A stretch of 64,000 nt of DNA from JACADW01 sp963747985. Lineage in GTDB: Bacteria > Acidobacteriota > UBA6911. Below the pieces are notes generated by a model. That model was not told the origin of the DNA. It made no database searches and saw only the letters and a list, made by a program, of their open reading frames with translations. The stretch covers positions 186,001 through 250,000 of the forward strand of contig CAVVHG010000003.1 of assembly GCA_963747985.1 (NCBI GenBank). The letters run 5' to 3'. How positions within the stretch are numbered: position 1 is the stretch's first letter; every line of letters starts with the position of its first letter. Shown here piece by piece: positions 16,914 to 25,974 of the stretch. A program made the position numbers and the translations under genes.

Positions 16914-17792
16914 CTATTCGACGTTCTGCACTTGCTCTCGCAACTTCTCGATCTCCGCCTTCAGAGCGATCCCTATACGCGCGACCTCGAGGCCGGCTGA
17001 CTTCGAGAGTATCGTATTGGCCTCCCGCTGCATCTCCTGGAGCAGAAAATCCATCTGCTTGCCGACCTCATCGCCATCCGCCAGATTGCGGAACTGGTCG
17101 ATGTGACTCCCGAGACGCGCCGCCTCCTCGGAGATGTCCGACTTCTCCGCCATGATCGCCACTTCCTGTGCAAGCCGCTGCTGGTCGACGACGCCCTGGC
17201 CGAGCAGGATATTCAGCCTGCTTTCAAGCCTCTTCCTGTATTCCTGGACTACCGTGTCGGAAGCGGCACGGACTCCGTCGGCCTTCTCCCTGGCGCTCTC
17301 GAGGTGCTGCAACATTTCCGTCCTGAGCGCGATCCCTTCCTGCACGCGCATTCGCTCGACGCCTCTCAGCGCCTCGCGGACGCAGTCGACCACTTCGGAC
17401 GTCAACTCACGAGGCGCGTTCCCAGGATCGGCGTCGGAATCCAGGGGCTGTATCACCCCCGGCAGGCCGAGCAGCGTGCGCAGATCCAACGCTTCCTGCA
17501 AGCTGAGTTCTCTGCCCAGGTTCCCGACTGACTCGAAGTATGCCCGCGCGACAGGCAGGTTCAAAGTGTACGCCGGCACTTGCGGAGCCTGGATGGCGAT
17601 GGTCACGTCGACCCGGCCGCGGCGCACGGCAGAGCGCACGACCTGCTGCACATCTCCCTCCATTCGGAGATACTCGCGCGGCAGACGGACGTGCAGATCC
17701 AGGAAGCGATGGTTCACCGTGCGAACTTCCACCGCCACGCTCGTGTCCCCGCTGCGCCTGGATCCGGTGCCGTACCCCGTCATGCTAAGCAT
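16914..17792 (-). CDS. yicC: YicC family endoribonuclease-like protein
   Basis: Conserved protein of the YicC/YloC family, whose members have been linked to RNA cleavage; the precise role here is not known. The 292-residue protein starts MLSMTGYGTG, the usual YicC beginning, and carries EVRTVNHRFLDLHVRLP and the C-terminal DUF1732 region with KQMDFLLQEMQREANTI. The frame can be extended 17 codons upstream to 17843, but that codon lies inside the -35/-10 promoter, so the ATG at 17792 is the right start. It heads the gmk-rpoZ-coaBC run. Confidence 0.93.
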   Translation of the reverse strand: MLSMTGYGTGSRRSGDTSVAVEVRTVNHRFLDLHVRLPREYLRMEGDVQQVVRSAVRRGRVDVTIAIQAPQVPAYTLNLPVARAYFESVGNLGRELSLQEALDLRTLLGLPGVIQPLDSDADPGNAPRELTSEVVDCVREALRGVERMRVQEGIALRTEMLQHLESAREKADGVRAASDTVVQEYRKRLESRLNILLGQGVVDQQRLAQEVAIMAEKSDISEEAARLGSHIDQFRNLADGDEVGKQMDFLLQEMQREANTILSKSAGLEVARIGIALKAEIEKLREQVQNVE

Positions 17793-17819
17793 GCGATGCG
17801 TGTACCCCAAAAATAATCT

Positions 17820-17848
17820 ATAATACGGGAGCCCTCGTTGCATGTCAA
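17820..17848 (-). promoter_or_regulatory. Sigma70-type promoter of yicC-gmk-rpoZ-coaBC
   Basis: Minus strand TTGACA (17848-17843), 17 bases, TATTAT (17825-17820). This is one of the best promoters in the window. The predicted transcript start near 17813 leaves a leader of about 20 bases before the yicC ATG. Confidence 0.8.
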
Positions 17849-17910
17849 TGCGATTTCAACACTTAGGGCAGCAGGCCCGGCTCCGGAACCACGATGCCCG
17901 GTTGGGGATC

Positions 17911-17970
17911 ACATTTTCGAATGGCGAGGTCGACCGCGACCCTGATTCCGATCCCGGCAACGAGGATTCG
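17911..17970. repeat. Dispersed intergenic repeat, copy A
   Basis: The plus strand contains TTTTCGAATGGCGAGGTCGA, then a run of GAC/GAT-CCC/TTCC units ending near GATCCCGGCAACGAG. It aligns closely with copy C at 39237-39290 (shared TTCGAATGGCGA and CGATCCCG...CCGG blocks), with copy A longer by one 6-base unit. It lies between the msbA stop and the yicC promoter. It is non-coding by position. Confidence 0.65.
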
Positions 17971-18045
17971 TTGCGAAGGTCTTCGTGCCAGGTTGGGGGA
18001 AGGCTGAGGGAGCACCCTGACTGTCGGGCCCATTCGGGCATCCAC

Positions 18046-19878
18046 TCAAGGCAACCCATCCGCGGGCACGGTCTCCGGAAGTATGCCGTCTTCGGTCTGG
18101 AGACGGTAGAGGCGCGCGTAGAGGCCGCCTTTCCCGATCAGCGCATCATGGGTCCCCATCTCTTCCACACGACCGTCACCCAACACGACAATGACGTCGG
18201 CGTTCCTTACCGTCGAAAAGCGGTGTGCAATTATGAAAGTCGTACGTTCCAGCATCAGGTTCGACAGCGCCTGCTGGACGAGCTTCTCCGACTCGGAATC
18301 CAGGGCCGAAGTGGCCTCGTCCAGAATGAGGATAGGAGCGTTTCTCAGGATTGCTCTGGCAATTGAAATCCGCTGTCTTTCACCGCCTGAGAGGCGCTGG
18401 CCGCGTTCTCCGATCCTCGTGTCGTACTTCTCGGGCAACTGCATGATGAAATCGTGCGCGAGTGCAGCGCGCGCAGCCTCGATCACTTCGCCGTCGCCGG
18501 CATGTGCCCTGCCGTAGGCAATGTTGTTGCGCACCGTGTCATTGAAGAGAAAGGTCTCCTGAGTGACCACGGCGATGTTTCGCCGGAGAGAGGCCTGCGT
18601 ATATTCCCTGAGATCCACGTTATCGATGAGGACGCTGCCCTCGGAAACGTCGTAAAACCTGGGCAGAAGGTTCAACATGGTGGACTTGCCGGACCCGCTG
18701 CTCCCGACCAATGCCACAACGCGCCTCGGCGGGACCTTGAGATTGATGTTCCGCAGAACCCGGGTTGAACCCGTGGCGTCGCTGTAATCAAAACAGACAT
18801 CCCTGAATTCGATTGACTCCTTCACCCCGTCCAGTTCGCGGGCGCCAGGTCGATCCTGGATCTCCACATGTGTCTGGAACAAATCCATGATGCGGGATAT
18901 GGAAGCGAAGGCCCGCTGAAACTGCACGTGGAGCCGGCTCAGTTTCCGGATCGGGTCATACATGCGGAAGAGCGAAAAGAGAGATCCTCCGAACAACCCC
19001 ATTGTCAGCGTGCCCGCCGCGATCCTGGCGTGTGCATAGAAGAGCAGCGGGATGAACGACAGGACTCCCAGGAGCTCCATGATGGGGGAATTGAGGAAGA
19101 TGATCCGTGCCGCGTGCAGATTTGCCTGCAGCAACTGCCCGGCGCTCTGGTGAAACCGGGTTTGTTCGTGAGCTTCGGTTCCGAAGGCTTTGATGACCCG
19201 CATCCCGGTGATGGCCTGCTGCAGCGAGTCGTTGAGGCCGGCTACGGTTTCGCGGCTCCTGAGGCTCACGTGCCGGATTCTGCGTCCCATCGTGAGGGTC
19301 AGGAGCAGTGCCGCAGGCGCCACCACCAGCGCGAGGCTGGCCAGCCGCCAGTCGATATAGAAGATCCAGCACACGAGAGCCAGAAGCAGCACCGATTCGC
19401 GAAATAACTCGGCGAGCGAAGTCGAAACGGCTTCCTGCACCTGTTCCACGTCGCTGTTCATGCATGACATGAGCCTGCCTGTCGAATTCAAGGAGAAGAA
19501 ACCGACAGACTGGCCGAGGACGTGGCCGAACAGCCGGGTGCGCAGATTCATCACCACACTCTGGCCCACGTAGCCCATCAGGTAGTTGGAGAAGTAAAGG
19601 CAGAGGCCCTTGGCGGCCGTGAGAGTGACCAGTGCGATGGACAGTTGCCACAGGATGCCGCCCGGAAGAACCTTGAGGTAGCCGAGCACAAAGTCCAGCT
19701 TGCTGGACGGGCCACCCGGCACGGGTTTGGTGACCGACAGAACGTCGTCGAAGAGGGGGATTGCCAGGGCGGTGGTCAGCACCTCGAATATCCCGGCAAA
19801 GAAAAGAAGGATCAGCGATGCCGAAAGAGGCAGCCGGAAGGGGCGAACGAAAGTCGAGAGTCTGCGGAAATCACCCAT
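18046..19878 (-). CDS. msbA: ABC transporter, MsbA-type lipid A exporter (fused permease and ATPase)
   Basis: Half-transporter that dimerises in the inner membrane and flips lipid A-core or another lipid. The 610-residue protein has an N-terminal transmembrane domain of six segments (about 20-320). The ATPase domain follows with Walker A VALVGSSGSGKST, signature LSGGERQRISIARA, Walker B LILDEATSALD and the His switch IIAHRFSTV. Many type IV half-exporters look alike. The MsbA role is favoured because the window is full of LPS genes, but none is immediately adjacent. It has its own promoter (19900-19929). Related lipid or drug exporters are the alternative. Confidence 0.8.
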   Translation of the reverse strand: MGDFRRLSTFVRPFRLPLSASLILLFFAGIFEVLTTALAIPLFDDVLSVTKPVPGGPSSKLDFVLGYLKVLPGGILWQLSIALVTLTAAKGLCLYFSNYLMGYVGQSVVMNLRTRLFGHVLGQSVGFFSLNSTGRLMSCMNSDVEQVQEAVSTSLAELFRESVLLLALVCWIFYIDWRLASLALVVAPAALLLTLTMGRRIRHVSLRSRETVAGLNDSLQQAITGMRVIKAFGTEAHEQTRFHQSAGQLLQANLHAARIIFLNSPIMELLGVLSFIPLLFYAHARIAAGTLTMGLFGGSLFSLFRMYDPIRKLSRLHVQFQRAFASISRIMDLFQTHVEIQDRPGARELDGVKESIEFRDVCFDYSDATGSTRVLRNINLKVPPRRVVALVGSSGSGKSTMLNLLPRFYDVSEGSVLIDNVDLREYTQASLRRNIAVVTQETFLFNDTVRNNIAYGRAHAGDGEVIEAARAALAHDFIMQLPEKYDTRIGERGQRLSGGERQRISIARAILRNAPILILDEATSALDSESEKLVQQALSNLMLERTTFIIAHRFSTVRNADVIVVLGDGRVEEMGTHDALIGKGGLYARLYRLQTEDGILPETVPADGLP

Positions 19879-19899
19879 GAGATCCCTGTAAGCGCCGAA

Positions 19900-19929
19900 A
19901 TTCTAGGGCTCCGGCGGCGTTTCAGTCAA
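19900..19929 (-). promoter_or_regulatory. Promoter of the msbA-like gene
   Basis: Minus strand TTGACT (19929-19924), 18 bases, TAGAAT (19905-19900). Each box matches the consensus at five of six. It is placed about 22 bases upstream of the ATG, with an AGGGAT site between. Confidence 0.7.
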
Positions 19930-20090
19930 CGCAATATCCTGGTCGGGGCTACGGCATCACTCATCGATGGGAATCAGCGGGGCAGGAGCGGCCGCTGTTT
20001 TGCCTGGGCGCGCAAGATGCAAACCGGCGGTGCGGACCCCCGGAACTGCTTTAGAGTCCTGTCCCGCCGGCATCCTGCGCAGTGCTTCAA

Positions 20091-22301
20091 TCAATGATTC
20101 TTTGCGCGAGCAGCAGCAGCGCCTCCGCTGAAAGAAGGGGCGCTTCTGGCAGGGGCGGAGAATCCGGGGCTGGCCGACGGCTGCGACCCGCTTCGACCCC
20201 AGGACGGTGCCTGCCATCCCGAGGGTGCGCTCGGCCTTACTGCCTGCGGGCGCGCTCCACCCCAGGAAGGCGCGGGTGCCGCCGCACTGCTGCCAGCGGG
20301 AGCCTGCCAGCGGCCGGGCGCATAGCTGCGCGCTCCGAAACTCGAGTCGGTTCTCGAAGCCGGCGGCAGATAAGCCGGGGCTCTCTCAGGCGCGGCAAAC
20401 GTGGGTGCGATGGGCTGATCGCTCTGTTGCATAGCGGAACCCGACGGACGACGGTTATCGGGCCTCTGCGAAGCAGGGGGAGGTGCCGGTGCCTGCGGAG
20501 CCGGACGGACTTCGATTCTCGGCGCTTGCTGAGGTCTGCTATCCGGCACGCTGCGGCTCCCGGTGATCTGACCGCCGGTGCCTCGTTCGATGACCATCGG
20601 TCTAGGCGCCTCGTAAGTCCTCGTCGCGGGGGCTCCAGCACCGCGACCGGTCTCAGCCTGGCCACCGATCTCACGGCCGGCGGAACGGGGATTCGCCGCA
20701 CCGGTGGCCGGTTGCCCAGGCTGCCCCGTCCGGTTGTTTACGGATCCCGTTGCGGGTTCATCCACCCGGTTCCAGATCCGAACCTGTCGATCGGTGGAGT
20801 TCTGCGCGGCGCCGCCGCTCAACGGGTAAGTGCCTGGCCTGACAACACCGGTACCCTCGGGACTTCTGGTGCCTGATACGTTGCCCGGAGCAGTCCGCTC
20901 CACCCCGCGCGAGCTTTCTGCGACAGGTGGGGCTGGGGTTTCTTCCCGCGCAGCCGTGGATCCCGTGAGCGCTTGATTTCGCCCAAGACTCCGTGCCGCT
21001 GGCGCTTGCACAGTGGTTGCCGGGCCAGTACCTGTCCGGCCGGGGATAGCCGGATCATAACTCCTCGCCGTGGGCTTCACGTCGAGCCGGTCTTTCACCA
21101 GCCTGCCGCTTCTCCAGGGTTGGCTCACCTCGACCACCGGCGTCACTCCCGCACCGCCACGCGCAGGAGCCCCGTTGACAAACTGATCCATGGGCTCGGT
21201 GCGGAAAGCTCCAGGAACATGCCGGTTAACCAGATCGTCCGGGTCACGACGTTGGACCGATCGCATGTCGTTCAGGTAGTGCCTGTATCTCGGGGCGTAC
21301 CAATAGTTATTGGAACTGTAGTAGTCACCCGGTCCCAGCGGGGTCCAAGACACCCAACCGGGGCCGTCATAGAAGCGGACCAGGCCCGGGGACCAGAAAC
21401 GGAACCCGAAAGACGGACCGGGCAGCCAGCACCAGCCAAACGAACTGAAGTACCAGCTCCCGTAGTGATAGGGTAGCCATCCCCAGGGCTCGTAGGACAC
21501 CCACGTCCAGCCCCAGTTCGGGCGGTAGCACCAGCGGCCGTCATAGTAAGGGCTCCAGCCAGCGCCCATATAAGACGGCACCCAGCCGTAGCCGTAGACG
21601 CCAACGTCAACCCATTGCCCATAGCGATCCAGATCGTTCACACCCATGTAGACATAGTCCGGGACGTACCGAGTGCTTACGTAAGCAGCCTCGTCGGCCG
21701 TGCGGCGATCGGTCCACTCGTCCCAACCGTCGCGCCCTTCGTAACGTGAAATCACAGGGGTCGACTGGTCGCCTGCTTCCACGTGAATCAGCTCATTTTT
21801 GCCCACCTCTTTGGAGAAGTTGCCGCCCAAGGCCTGCATGCTTCCCTTGCGGACAATGCCATCGCTGTCACCGGTCTGTGTCACATCGAAGCGGTAGACA
21901 CCCTGGTGAAGCGTGTGAAACAAGGCGGCAGGCGTGCTGACGTCGAAGGGGATCTTGTCGTGCCGCGTCAGGGTACACAGCCCGACCAATACCCGCAGCT
22001 GCACCAGGTTCTCGTCCATCGAAACAAGCTCAACATCGGTGTTTTCGGCGAGCCTGAGCACCGATCCTTCGTCGAATTCGATCTCCGCCCTGCCGTCGTT
22101 TCCGGTGTAGACGCGGTCTCCGGGCTGCAACGCCAGGTTTATGGAAGCAGCGGCCCAATCCACCTCGCTCGGGTGCTGGAAGCTGACGTGTCCCTCGGTG
22201 AAGGAGAGACGTGCAATCCGGGCATAGTCATCCGAACGGGCCGACGTGGAAAGACACATCACTGCGAACAGTGCCACGACGAAATCGAATCTCCACCTCA
22301 T
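20091..22301 (-). CDS. Secreted FecR-domain protein with DUF6600 region and long Pro/Ser/Arg-rich tail
   Basis: The 736-residue protein begins with a signal peptide (MRWRFDFVVALFAVMCLSTS, cleavage likely near ARS-DD). A FecR-like beta domain (about 50-170, with LQPGDRVYTGNDGRAEIEF) comes next. A Tyr/Trp/Gly-rich region (about 210-330, for example PNWGWTWVSYEPWGWLPYHY) of the DUF6600 kind follows. From about 370 to the end it is low-complexity Pro, Ala, Ser, Gly and Arg with no recognisable fold. The ATG at 22301 is chosen for the signal peptide and its GGGGGCGG site; a frame start 13 codons earlier is possible. It lies 69 bases after ptsI. Probably periplasmic or surface exposed; function unknown. 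Confidence 0.82.
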   Translation of the reverse strand: MRWRFDFVVALFAVMCLSTSARSDDYARIARLSFTEGHVSFQHPSEVDWAAASINLALQPGDRVYTGNDGRAEIEFDEGSVLRLAENTDVELVSMDENLVQLRVLVGLCTLTRHDKIPFDVSTPAALFHTLHQGVYRFDVTQTGDSDGIVRKGSMQALGGNFSKEVGKNELIHVEAGDQSTPVISRYEGRDGWDEWTDRRTADEAAYVSTRYVPDYVYMGVNDLDRYGQWVDVGVYGYGWVPSYMGAGWSPYYDGRWCYRPNWGWTWVSYEPWGWLPYHYGSWYFSSFGWCWLPGPSFGFRFWSPGLVRFYDGPGWVSWTPLGPGDYYSSNNYWYAPRYRHYLNDMRSVQRRDPDDLVNRHVPGAFRTEPMDQFVNGAPARGGAGVTPVVEVSQPWRSGRLVKDRLDVKPTARSYDPAIPGRTGTGPATTVQAPAARSLGRNQALTGSTAAREETPAPPVAESSRGVERTAPGNVSGTRSPEGTGVVRPGTYPLSGGAAQNSTDRQVRIWNRVDEPATGSVNNRTGQPGQPATGAANPRSAGREIGGQAETGRGAGAPATRTYEAPRPMVIERGTGGQITGSRSVPDSRPQQAPRIEVRPAPQAPAPPPASQRPDNRRPSGSAMQQSDQPIAPTFAAPERAPAYLPPASRTDSSFGARSYAPGRWQAPAGSSAAAPAPSWGGARPQAVRPSAPSGWQAPSWGRSGSQPSASPGFSAPARSAPSFSGGAAAARAKNH

Positions 22302-22370
22302 AACCGCCCCCGCTGCGGAACCCTTCTTTCGGTCCCACAATAAACTAGATGCGTTCGAGGACTCAAAGTG

Positions 22371-24200
22371 TCAACCAATGGGCGCATTTACCACCTGTTT
22401 TCCCGCCCCGCGAAAGTCGATCCCGAGCACCTCGCGCACATAAGGGGACAGGTCGCCCGTCACCAGGCGCCCGACCTCGGCAAGGAGGAATTCCGCAGTC
22501 TCGCCCGCGGTCTGGAACTCCAAGGCGCGCCTCGCTATTTCGGCAGCGGAAGTCATTGTGATCTCACGAATTACCCTGCGAATGTGGGCGATGGACATGC
22601 AGTTCATGCTCAGTTCGGTGAATCCCATGCCCAGTAAGAGGACTGCGAAAACCGGGTTCGCCGACATCTCACCACAGATGCGCACCGGCTTGTTCTGAGC
22701 AGCCGCGACGGAGGCAATTCGACCGAGAGAATGGAGCATCGCCGGGTGGAGAGGCTGAAAGAGGTGGGCGACCCTGGGATTCCCGCGATCGACAGCCAGC
22801 AGGTACTGGATAAGATCGTTCGTCCCGACGCACAGGAAGTCGACCTCGCGCGCCAGCACCTCCAGCGAGATGACCGCCGCGGGCACCTCGACCATCACGC
22901 CGATGGGAACAGCGCCGACTGCCGGTCCGCATGAATCGAGCAATCCTTCGCGGATCCTCTGGATGATCGCCTTTGCTGCACGCACCTCCTCGACTGATGC
23001 GATCATGGGGAGGACGATCTCAACCCTGCCGAAGCAGCTGGCACGCAGGATCGCCTCGACTTGTGCAGCAAACAGTTCCTCCTTGACGAGGCTGAGCCGA
23101 ATACCCCGGAGCCCCATGCTCGGATTGTTCTGACCGGCGAGGTCGACTCCCGACCAGCCGTTCTCAGCACCGAGATCCAGCGTCCGCACCGCCACCGGAT
23201 GCGGCGACATTTCACGCGCCAGCATGCTGTAGGTTTCAAGCTGATCGTGCATCGTGGGAGCATGCCCCGCGTTTTTGAGGAACAGCAATTCGGAGCGGAA
23301 CAACCCGATCCCCTCCGCCGCACTCCTGTGCGCGACAAGAACCTCGAGCGGCAGCTCGGTATTGGCTTTCAGTACCACTTTGACACCGTCTCTGGTCAAG
23401 GTCGTGGTGCCTGCAGGCGCCGGGGGTTGTGCCATTACCAGGAACTCCTCGAGCCGGGTCCGGACCGAGCCGAGGCGTTCAGGGCCGGGATGAAGAATCA
23501 CCTTCCCTTCATCCCCGTCCAGCAGGAGCGTGTCTCCCGTCGAGACTTCCGGGATGAAATCGTGTATCTCCATCACAGCCGGGAGGCCGAGGCTGCGCGC
23601 CAGTATGGCGGTGTGAGACGTCCGCCCCCCGCCCTCCAGCGCCAGGCCGCGCACGCGCTCCAGGTCGATCGTGGTGAAGAACGCGGGGCTGAAAGCCTGT
23701 GACACGATGATAACGTCGTGCGGCAGCGTCTCCCAGCGCACGGGCTTGGCACCGGAGAGGTTGAGGATCAGGCGCTCGAGAACGCTCTCGATGTCGCTGA
23801 CCCGCTCTCTGAAGTACTGGTCGTCAAGCGACAGGTAAGCGCGACGGATACGATCCTCGACCCGCCGCACCGCCCACTCGGCGTTGGCCTGCTCCTGCCT
23901 GATGATTCCCGCCATCTCGGCAATCAGGCTACGGTCGTCGAGCATCAGGAGATGCGCCTCGAGAATGTAACTCTGCTCGAATCCGACCTCTTTTTCCAGG
24001 CGAGCCTTCAGTGTCTCCAGCTGTTCTCTGGACGCCGCTATGGCTGTCTCCAGCCTGCTTACTTCTTCGTCGATCAGGTGCGCAGGGACACTCGTTCTGA
24101 GCACGACGCGATGCTGGCTGTCCAGCTTGAGCGCCTGTCCAAGCACAATTCCGGGGGATACTCCGTTCCCGCAGAAGACGGATTCTCGTTTCCCTGTCAT
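22371..24200 (-). CDS. ptsI: PTS enzyme I (phosphoenolpyruvate-protein phosphotransferase)
   Basis: Takes phosphate from phosphoenolpyruvate and passes it to HPr. The 609-residue protein has the phospho-His site GGRTSHTAILARSLGLP (His196 with this start), the PEP-binding GLFRSELLFL and EIVLPMIASVEEVRA, then VGTNDLIQYLLAVDRGN and RICGEMSANP with the catalytic Cys. Length is a little over the usual 570-580. The ATG overlaps the HPr stop (TGATG); a TTG one codon earlier is in frame. No sugar permease gene is near, so its output is probably regulatory. Confidence 0.96.
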   Translation of the reverse strand: MTGKRESVFCGNGVSPGIVLGQALKLDSQHRVVLRTSVPAHLIDEEVSRLETAIAASREQLETLKARLEKEVGFEQSYILEAHLLMLDDRSLIAEMAGIIRQEQANAEWAVRRVEDRIRRAYLSLDDQYFRERVSDIESVLERLILNLSGAKPVRWETLPHDVIIVSQAFSPAFFTTIDLERVRGLALEGGGRTSHTAILARSLGLPAVMEIHDFIPEVSTGDTLLLDGDEGKVILHPGPERLGSVRTRLEEFLVMAQPPAPAGTTTLTRDGVKVVLKANTELPLEVLVAHRSAAEGIGLFRSELLFLKNAGHAPTMHDQLETYSMLAREMSPHPVAVRTLDLGAENGWSGVDLAGQNNPSMGLRGIRLSLVKEELFAAQVEAILRASCFGRVEIVLPMIASVEEVRAAKAIIQRIREGLLDSCGPAVGAVPIGVMVEVPAAVISLEVLAREVDFLCVGTNDLIQYLLAVDRGNPRVAHLFQPLHPAMLHSLGRIASVAAAQNKPVRICGEMSANPVFAVLLLGMGFTELSMNCMSIAHIRRVIREITMTSAAEIARRALEFQTAGETAEFLLAEVGRLVTGDLSPYVREVLGIDFRGAGKQVVNAPIG

Positions 24201-24475
24201 CAACCTTCTTCCCCAAAACGGCCGGCAAAGAGCCCTCGGATCGCCTCGCCGACCTGGATCTCATCCTGTCCGTCTATCGAGAAAACCAGCCGCGTTCCCC
24301 TGGCTGCGGCGAGCATGAGGACCCCCAGGATACTCGCCGCCTCCACCACCTCGGTCGTCCCCTCCCGCGAGACGTGGACACGGCTGCTGAAAGACGAGAC
24401 AAGCCTCACGAGCTTCGCGGCAGCCCGGGCGTGCAGCCCCAGCCTGTTCTCAACTTCGACCACCTGTCGGATCAT
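24200..24475 (-). CDS. ptsH: PTS phosphocarrier protein HPr
   Basis: Carries phosphate from enzyme I to IIA proteins. The 91-residue protein has the active site NRLGLHARAA with His at position 15, exactly as in the family. It also has the regulatory-serine region EAASILGVLML with Ser48 aligning with Ser46 of Bacillus HPr. That serine suggests an HPr kinase elsewhere in the genome, since none is encoded here. It overlaps the IIA gene by ATGA and ptsI by one base. Confidence 0.96.
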   Translation of the reverse strand: MIRQVVEVENRLGLHARAAAKLVRLVSSFSSRVHVSREGTTEVVEAASILGVLMLAAARGTRLVFSIDGQDEIQVGEAIRGLFAGRFGEEG

Positions 24476-24870
24476 GCGCGCAGGAATTCGCTTGCCACAC
24501 GGATGCTGGACTGCCCCTGCTCCAGAACCGATCGTGCCAGCGAGTCAAGGTCCTCGTTTTCTTTCTGGTGCGCAATCTTGATGATCATCGGCAGGTTGAC
24601 GCCCGTGACGATATCGACCTTGCCAGGCTCGTGGAACGCGAACGCGATGTTCGATGGCGTCCCCCCGAACATGTCCGTCAGCAGCAGGATGCCGGAACCC
24701 CGATCGACTTCCGAGATCTTCTTCTCGATCTCTTTCCGGGCGTCATTAACATCGTCATGCCATCCGATGGATACTGCCTGGATGTGCGATATGTCACCGA
24801 CGATCATCTCGGCCGCAGCCACGAGTTCCTGGGCCAGGTGCCCGTGCGTCACGACCAGCGCTCCAATCAT
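24472..24870 (-). CDS. PTS IIA component, mannose family (EIIA-Man)
   Basis: Single-domain IIA of the mannose/fructose/sorbose family, 132 residues. VVTHGHLAQELVAAAE contains the phospho-accepting His9 (His10 of E. coli ManX). LLLTDMFGGTPSN is the second family signature. There is no IIB, IIC or IID nearby. A lone IIA-Man between rapZ and HPr is a common arrangement outside enteric bacteria and is thought to be regulatory. Start and overlap with HPr are clear. Confidence 0.93.
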   Translation of the reverse strand: MIGALVVTHGHLAQELVAAAEMIVGDISHIQAVSIGWHDDVNDARKEIEKKISEVDRGSGILLLTDMFGGTPSNIAFAFHEPGKVDIVTGVNLPMIIKIAHQKENEDLDSLARSVLEQGQSSIRVASEFLRA

Positions 24871-24925
24871 CGCTCAGCTCCTTGCCCGCTACTTTCCGGC
24901 CACTCCGTTCAAGTACGTCAGGCCA

Positions 24926-25789
24926 TCACTTGTCCGCGTCGCGATGCCGGACTCGCAACGCCAGGCTCTTTGACTCCAATCTCCTCGCGAGTTCCTCGAC
25001 GACGAACACCGAGCGGTGCCGTCCCCCCGTGCAGCCGACCGATACCGTGAGATAGCTCTTACCCTCACGAATGTAGAAAGGAACCAGGTAGCTGATAAAA
25101 TCAGCGAGCCTCTGCACGAACTGCCGCGTTTCCGGAAACGAAAGAAGATATTTCGACACTCTGCGATTCCTGCCGGATAGCGACCTCAGCCCCCGCACGA
25201 AATAGGGATTGGGCAGAAACCGCGCATCAAACACCAGGTCCGCCTCGAGGGGAACCCCGAGTTTGTAGCCGAAGCTCAGAAGGTGCACCTGGAGGCCCCG
25301 GGACCGTGGACGCGAGCGAAAGCGATCCATGATCACGGCTTTGACTTCGTGGACCGAGTAATTCGAAGTGTCGATTGCCTCGTCCGCAAACTCCCTTATG
25401 TTACGGAGCCGCCTCCTCTCGAGGCGGATGGCCTCCGGTACAGGGCGATCACCCGCGAGCGGATGGGGTCTCCGCGTCTCGCTGAACCTGCGCACCAGTA
25501 CTTCGTCGCGGGCCTCGAGGTAAAGGAGAGTGACGCGGAACTGCAGTTGGCGAAGGCTGGCGGTGATCTTTGCTATGTCACGCAGGCCTTCGCCCGCTCG
25601 TATATCGATGCCGAGCGCGGCACGCTCGACCTCGCCACCGCTTGTGTTGATGCCCTCGATGAACCTGCTGACGAGGGAAACGGGAAGGTTATCGATGCAG
25701 AAGAAGCCCAGATCTTCAAAGGCCCTGAGAACAGTCCCCTTCCCTGAGCCACTCATGCCGGTGACAATCACCAGATCGGTCAGGCTCAT
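24926..25789 (-). CDS. rapZ: RNase adapter RapZ / YvcJ family P-loop protein
   Basis: Nucleotide-binding protein that in E. coli delivers the sRNA GlmZ to RNase E and senses amino-sugar supply; in other phyla the role is less clear. The 287-residue protein has Walker A GMSGSGKG near residue 12, FFCIDNLPVSL, HPLAGDRPVPEAI and the C-terminal SVGCTGGRHRSVFVVEEL motif. The ATG at 25789 has GAGAGACC upstream; the frame extends 12 codons further, but the family begins at this Met. It is located between hpf and the PTS genes, a conserved setting. Confidence 0.95.
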   Translation of the reverse strand: MSLTDLVIVTGMSGSGKGTVLRAFEDLGFFCIDNLPVSLVSRFIEGINTSGGEVERAALGIDIRAGEGLRDIAKITASLRQLQFRVTLLYLEARDEVLVRRFSETRRPHPLAGDRPVPEAIRLERRRLRNIREFADEAIDTSNYSVHEVKAVIMDRFRSRPRSRGLQVHLLSFGYKLGVPLEADLVFDARFLPNPYFVRGLRSLSGRNRRVSKYLLSFPETRQFVQRLADFISYLVPFYIREGKSYLTVSVGCTGGRHRSVFVVEELARRLESKSLALRVRHRDADK

Positions 25790-25974
25790 CGATTGGTCTC
25801 TCAGTCGGCTCCACCTTCCCGGCACCGCATCACGGGTTCACGCCGCGGTCCCGTCCGGGGGAGCCTGGGCGATCCGGATCCGCCACCGGCAATCCTTCAG
25901 GCTCACGTTCACAATCTGATATCCCGGAGCACTCCCCGCATCCGTCCGGCTGCACCGGGCTTCGCGCATCCGCA

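Noticed and set aside
22369..22374. TTGACA on the minus strand at the ptsI stop as a fecR promoter
   Set aside because: No acceptable -10 stands at 16-18 bases; only CATCTA or a TAGTTT 21 bases away.
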